This document shows, piece by piece, positions 5,493 to 8,605 of a DNA stretch of 8,605 bases. Source of the DNA: Lamprobacter sp046541315 (GTDB lineage: Bacteria > Pseudomonadota > Gammaproteobacteria > Chromatiales > Chromatiaceae); NCBI RefSeq assembly GCF_046541315.1, contig NZ_JBKHDN010000120.1, positions 1 to 8,605 of the forward strand, read 5' to 3'. The translations under genes were made by a program, and so were the position numbers. Position 1 is the first letter of the stretch; every line of letters begins with the position of its first letter. Below the pieces are notes generated by a model that saw nothing but the letters and a program-made list of their open reading frames with translations, was not told the origin of the DNA and ran no database searches.

Positions 5493-6374
5493 ATGAGTTT
5501 TCGAATGACCCAAGGGACTGTCCGGAGCGCTCTGCCGGGCGCTTCGGTGGCGGCGCTCAAGGGGTTGAAAGTGAACGCGATTGACCCCGGCGCGGCTGCT
5601 GCTCCAGCGCCGATGGCCAGCGCGACCAGGCCGGTGCGCGCTCGTGCTGGCCTGCTGTCCGCGCTGCTGGGCTTGGCCGTGGTGCTGCCACCGCCGACGG
5701 CGAGTGCCGATGTGTTCAAGTACGTCGACCGGGAGGGCAACGTCTTCTTCTCGGACGCGCCGCTGACCAGCACGGGACTCAGGCTCGAATGGAAGCGCAC
5801 GGCAACCCGGCTCGCGGCAAGCAACCGGGAGCGTTCGCGGGCGTTGTGGGGCCAGCAGGCCGAGGTGGACGCGCGTTTGCAAACCCGTCTCGGCGCCGAG
5901 ACGGGTCACCCGGAGGTTGGCAAGGAGCAAACGGATGGGCTGCCTGGCTCGGTCAGCGAGTCCATGTGGATGCGGCGGCTGCGCTATCGGCCGCTGATCG
6001 AGGCCGCCGCGCAGCGGCACGGGCTGATGCCGGAGCTATTGCATGCGGTCATCCGCGCCGAGTCCGCCTACCGGGCGGATGCGATCTCGCACGCTGGTGC
6101 CTGTGGGCTGATGCAGCTGATGCCCGGGACGGCCGAGCGCTTCCGCGTCGCCGAGATCTGGGACCCGGCTCAGAACATCGAGGGCGGCGCCGCCTATCTG
6201 CGTTTTCTGCTCGATCTGTTCGATGACGACCTCCGGCTTGCGCTCGCTGGCTACAACGCCGGCGAGAACGCGGTGAAGCGCTACGGTCATCGGATTCCGC
6301 CCTATGCCGAGACCGAGCGCTACGTGCGCAAGGTGTTGCAGTTCCTTCGCGCCGAGCCCTCCACGCCATCCTGA
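5493..6374 (+). CDS. Lytic transglycosylase with DUF4124 and SLT domains
   Basis: This enzyme would cleave the MurNAc-GlcNAc bond of peptidoglycan in the periplasm, forming 1,6-anhydroMurNAc ends. Of 293 residues, about 52-72 form the hydrophobic core and cleavage region of a signal peptide (AGLLSALLGLAVVL, then TASA-D). Residues 73-90 match the DUF4124 motif VFKYVDREGNVFFSDAP. A linker leads to the SLT domain from about 165: VIRAESAYRADA with catalytic E190, GACGLMQLMPGTA (202-214) and LAGYNAGENAV (251-261). All key SLT motifs are intact. The ATG at 5493 has GGGGAAA about six bases upstream and fits the promoter at 5419-5446. However, it puts 50 residues before the hydrophobic core. In-frame alternatives are GTG 5571 (preceded by AAGGGG) and ATG 5613 (ideal signal-peptide length, no Shine-Dalgarno). 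The exact start is therefore uncertain; the function is not. Confidence 0.92.
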   Translation: MSFRMTQGTVRSALPGASVAALKGLKVNAIDPGAAAAPAPMASATRPVRARAGLLSALLGLAVVLPPPTASADVFKYVDREGNVFFSDAPLTSTGLRLEWKRTATRLAASNRERSRALWGQQAEVDARLQTRLGAETGHPEVGKEQTDGLPGSVSESMWMRRLRYRPLIEAAAQRHGLMPELLHAVIRAESAYRADAISHAGACGLMQLMPGTAERFRVAEIWDPAQNIEGGAAYLRFLLDLFDDDLRLALAGYNAGENAVKRYGHRIPPYAETERYVRKVLQFLRAEPSTPS

Positions 6375-6385
6375 GTCGCACTCAG
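6371..6385. terminator. Small symmetric hairpin spanning two convergent stop codons
   Basis: CTGAGT-CGC-ACTCAG is a perfect inverted repeat. Its left arm contains the TGA of the transglycosylase and its right arm the TGA of the minus-strand small gene. The six-pair stem is short and no T-run follows, so efficient bidirectional termination is doubtful. Confidence 0.25.
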
Positions 6386-6618
6386 TCCTCGCCGATGACG
6401 CGATTGTCCTTGGGCCGCGAGAGCAGCCGCTCGGCCTCGAGTTGGTGCTTGGCGAAGATCATCCGGTAGTCGGCGTCTTCGCCCTCGACGCGTTCGGCAC
6501 CTTCGGCGTGTTCGGCGCGCAAGTTGCGCACGGTCGCGCGCGCGTCTTGATAGCGCTCCTGGGTCTCGATATGGGTCAACCGCATATCGGGAGTGATCTT
6601 GTAGACGAAATAAGGCAT
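6382..6618 (-). CDS. Small conserved protein of unknown function (78 aa)
   Basis: The product begins MPYFVYKITPDMRLTHIE, has a central charged helix (about 22-40) and an MIFAKHQLEAERLLSRP segment (53-69), and ends VIGED. From memory, this pattern (MPYFVY..., then MIFA...EAE.LL) recurs in short proteins of many Gammaproteobacteria, with no assigned function. There is no signal peptide and no cysteine, so it is probably a soluble cytoplasmic protein. I chose the ATG at 6618 because the conserved MPYFVYK start lies there. An in-frame ATG at 6762 would add 48 low-complexity residues and overlap the pentapeptide gene. Its ribosome-binding site is poor. It lies 106 bases downstream of the pentapeptide gene on the same strand and only seven bases from the convergent transglycosylase stop. 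Confidence 0.75.
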   Translation of the reverse strand: MPYFVYKITPDMRLTHIETQERYQDARATVRNLRAEHAEGAERVEGEDADYRMIFAKHQLEAERLLSRPKDNRVIGED

Positions 6619-6724
6619 ACCACAGGGTCCGAGGTTGGCCGCCGATCCAGGCCGAAGGCCGGCGTTGGACGGCGGGTCGATGATGGGAAAGCGGCTTGGC
6701 GTTGTCGTCAAAGGGCCTCCAGGT

Positions 6725-7579
6725 TCACCTGAGATTCTTCTTGTAGCTTGGAATCTTGGCATTCAGCGCCCGGGAGACGTTGGCGAATTCCATGGTCACG
6801 CTCGCCAGCTGTACGCCATCGAAATCGGTCTCGGTGACGATGGCGCCGCGCAGGATCGCGCCGCCGAGTACCGCACCAGCGAGATCCACGCCGGTCAGGT
6901 CGGCGTTGCGGAAATTGGTGTTCTGGGCCGAGATGTTGCGCAGGCGCGCACCAGCGAGGTTGGCGCCTTCGAGGTTGGCGAGGTTGATGACGGTGAAGCC
7001 GTCGGGCTGACTGCTGGTGAGATCGGCGTCTTGCAGGTTGGCCTTGACCAGATTGGCGTCGTTGAGATGGCAGTCGCGCAGATCGGCCGCGCGCAGGTTG
7101 GCCTCGCGCAGGTTGGCCTGAATGAACAGCGCGCGGTGGGCGATGATCTGGCTGAGATCGCTATGGCAGAAGTCGGTACCGCGCAAGTCGGCGCCGCTGA
7201 GTCGCGCCCGCTGGAGGTTGGCGAAACGGATCTCGGCCTGGCGCAGGTCGGCGCCTTCCAGGTTCGCCTCGCTGAGGTCGGCGCCGGAGAGCACGGCCAC
7301 GCTCGCCGGTCGCTCCGAGCCGGCGCGGACCCGGCTGAGAGTGGCGCGGCGCAGGTTGGCCTCGTTCAGATGGGTGTTGAGCAGGTTGGCGCCGGTCAGG
7401 ATCGCCGCGCGCAGATCGGCGCCGACGAGATCGCTGAACTCGAGATTGGCGTCGGTCAGATCCTGCCCGCGCAGATCGGCGCCATTGAGCCGCATATCGC
7501 GCAGATCTGCGCCGACCAAGGTCTCGCCGGCGACCGACGCGAGCACCTCGCCGGTGTCTTTGTGCTTGATCTCGACCAT
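6725..7579 (-). CDS. Pentapeptide-repeat protein
   Basis: The 284-residue product is built almost wholly of A(D/N)LxX-type pentapeptides from about residue 21 to 270, for example GADLR, TDANLE, GANLL and EANLR. Such repeats fold into a right-handed, four-sided beta-helix. Some family members (Qnr, MfpA) mimic DNA and protect gyrase, but most have no known role, and nothing here points to Qnr. A short non-repeat N-terminus (MVEIKHKDTGEVLASVAGET) caps the helix. Two breaks interrupt it: about 81-97 (SRVRAGSERPASVAV) and about 188-199 (TSSQPDGFTVIN). There is no signal peptide or membrane helix. Two adjacent ATGs are possible, at 7582 and 7579. AGGAGG lies two bases before the first and five before the second, so I prefer 7579. 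The gene is divergent from metY. A small conserved gene follows on the same strand. Confidence 0.9.
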   Translation of the reverse strand: MVEIKHKDTGEVLASVAGETLVGADLRDMRLNGADLRGQDLTDANLEFSDLVGADLRAAILTGANLLNTHLNEANLRRATLSRVRAGSERPASVAVLSGADLSEANLEGADLRQAEIRFANLQRARLSGADLRGTDFCHSDLSQIIAHRALFIQANLREANLRAADLRDCHLNDANLVKANLQDADLTSSQPDGFTVINLANLEGANLAGARLRNISAQNTNFRNADLTGVDLAGAVLGGAILRGAIVTETDFDGVQLASVTMEFANVSRALNAKIPSYKKNLR

Positions 7580-7584
7580 CATCT

Positions 7585-7590
7585 CCTCCT
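7585..7590 (-). promoter_or_regulatory. Strong ribosome-binding site of the pentapeptide gene
   Basis: AGGAGG on the minus strand is a full Shine-Dalgarno match. Its distance to the two tandem ATGs (two and five bases) favours the second, at 7579. Confidence 0.6.
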
Positions 7591-7627
7591 GGGGTTGGCG
7601 GGTGCGCCGGCCGCTTGTCGTGATGGG

Positions 7628-7656
7628 TTGGCCGGCAGGTTCGGCTATGCTATCCA
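7628..7656 (+). promoter_or_regulatory. Candidate promoter of metY
   Basis: TTGGCC (7628-7633) and TATCCA (7651-7656) are 17 bases apart, and TGC before the -10 gives an extended -10 (TGC-TATCC), much like the gltX one. The -35 falls inside one arm of the inverted repeat GCCGGCC (7606-7612) / GGCCGGC (7630-7636), a possible operator. The match is modest. Confidence 0.3.
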
Positions 7657-7719
7657 CCCGCTGCCGCCTTTGCACCAGAAAGACGAGGGCGGCGCCGCAG
7701 CCACCTCGGAGGAGAGACG

Positions 7720-8605
7720 ATGAAGCTCGAAACACTCGCCATCCACGCCGGCTTCGAGCCGGACCCGACCACGAAGGCGGTGGCGACACCGATCTACCAG
7801 ACCACCAGCTATGCCTTCGACGACACCCAGCATGGCGCCGATCTGTTCGACCTCAAGGTGCCGGGCAATATCTATACCCGCATCATGAACCCGACCAGCG
7901 ATGTGCTCGAGAAGCGTGTCGCGGCGCTGGAGGGCGGGGTTGGGGCGCTCGCGTTGGCCTCGGGGATGTCGGCGGTGACCAATGCCATCCTTACGCTGGC
8001 ACAGGCGGGCGACAACATCATCGCCGGCTCGACCCTCTATGGCGGCACCTATAATCTGTTCGCGCATACGCTGCCCCGGCTCGGTATCCAGGTGCGGCTG
8101 GTCACGCCGAACGACATCGACGCCATGGCGGCTAACCTCGATGCCAACACCAAGGCCATCTTCTGCGAGTCGATCGGCAATCCGGCCGGCAATGTCGCCG
8201 ATCTCAAGCCCATCGCGGACCTGGCGCATGCGCATGGCGTGCCGGTGATCTGCGACAACACGGTGCCGAGTCCCTATCTCTGCCGGCCGTTCGAGCACGG
8301 CGCCGATATCGTCGTGCACGCGTTGACCAAGTACATGGGCGGTCACGGCACCACCATCGGCGGCGTGCTGGTCGACTCGGGCCAATTCCCCTGGGCCGAG
8401 CACGCCGAGCGTTTTCCGATGCTCAATGAGCCGGATGTCTCCTATCACGGCGTGGTCTACACCGAGGCGCTCGGGCCGGCCGCCTATATCGGCCGCGCGC
8501 GCGTGGTGCCGCTGCGCAACATGGGCGCCGCCATTGCGCCGTTCAACAGTTTTCTCATCCTGCAGGGCATCGAGACGCTGCCGGTGCGCATGGATCGCCA
8601 CTGCG
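7720..8605 (+). CDS. metY: O-acetylhomoserine sulfhydrylase, N-terminal 295 codons (cut by right edge)
   Basis: This cytoplasmic PLP enzyme of the Cys/Met metabolism family makes homocysteine from O-acetylhomoserine and sulfide, the direct route to methionine. Residues 1-17 (MKLETLAIHAGFEPDPT) and ATPIYQTTSYAF are typical of MetY. The YTRIMNPTSDVLEKRVAALEGG segment, ALASGMSAV and DNTVPSPYLCRP follow. HALTKYMGGHGTTIGG carries the PLP-binding lysine K204. The GGHGT sequence after the lysine, and the insertion rich in charged residues after it (WAEHAERFPMLNEPDVSYHG), separate MetY from MetB and MetZ. About 295 of some 430 residues are present, with no frameshift. The ATG at 7720 has GGAGGAG five bases upstream. 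Direct sulfhydrylation would suit a sulfide-using organism, but the enzyme is widespread, so this is only consistent with that idea. Confidence 0.93.
   Translation, partial: MKLETLAIHAGFEPDPTTKAVATPIYQTTSYAFDDTQHGADLFDLKVPGNIYTRIMNPTSDVLEKRVAALEGGVGALALASGMSAVTNAILTLAQAGDNIIAGSTLYGGTYNLFAHTLPRLGIQVRLVTPNDIDAMAANLDANTKAIFCESIGNPAGNVADLKPIADLAHAHGVPVICDNTVPSPYLCRPFEHGADIVVHALTKYMGGHGTTIGGVLVDSGQFPWAEHAERFPMLNEPDVSYHGVVYTEALGPAAYIGRARVVPLRNMGAAIAPFNSFLILQGIETLPVRMDRHC

Noticed and set aside
6635..7723. 362-codon plus-strand frame with regular VGxAQVG-like repeats
   Set aside because: It is the antisense image of the pentapeptide repeats; the five-codon periodicity carries over to the opposite strand.

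Overview
The window is ordinary, densely packed bacterial chromosome with roughly two-thirds G+C by eye. It carries eight recognisable genes and one small conserved protein. The E. coli-type GluRS, the MepK-like and Slt-like wall enzymes and the general protein style point to a gammaproteobacterium. A purple sulfur bacterium (Chromatiaceae) or a relative is my best guess, but that is an inference from sequence style, not a demonstrated placement.

Layout, left to right. Positions 1-950 (minus) hold the N-terminal half of treZ (malto-oligosyltrehalose trehalohydrolase), which runs off the left edge. Positions 1191-3020 (minus) hold a probable two-gene unit: a membrane-anchored beta-propeller-like protein of unknown function (3020 to 1956), then a membrane-anchored SOUL-family haem-binding-like protein (1844 to 1191). 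A 340-base gene-free stretch (3021-3360) follows. It holds three strong hairpins, one resembling the terminal hairpin of IS200/IS605-type elements, and an extended -10 promoter for gltX. gltX (3361-4773, plus) converges with a Tat-exported MepK/DUF882 murein endopeptidase (5332 to 4796, minus). That gene is divergent from a DUF4124-SLT lytic transglycosylase (5493-6374, plus). The transglycosylase converges with a 78-residue conserved protein (6618 to 6382, minus) that lies downstream of a pentapeptide-repeat protein (7579 to 6725, minus). At the right edge, metY (O-acetylhomoserine sulfhydrylase, from 7720, plus) is divergent from the pentapeptide gene and cut by the window end.

Functionally this is a patchwork of housekeeping genes: glutamyl-tRNA charging, homocysteine synthesis by direct sulfhydrylation, trehalose/glycogen metabolism and peptidoglycan turnover, plus less well-understood envelope proteins. 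The two wall hydrolases share one 160-base divergent control region, so co-regulation is plausible. I found no tRNA, rRNA, CRISPR array, intact transposase, phage gene or toxin-antitoxin pair, and no convincing new multi-gene system. The items most worth a second look are the hairpin-rich leader upstream of the propeller/SOUL pair and that gene pair itself.
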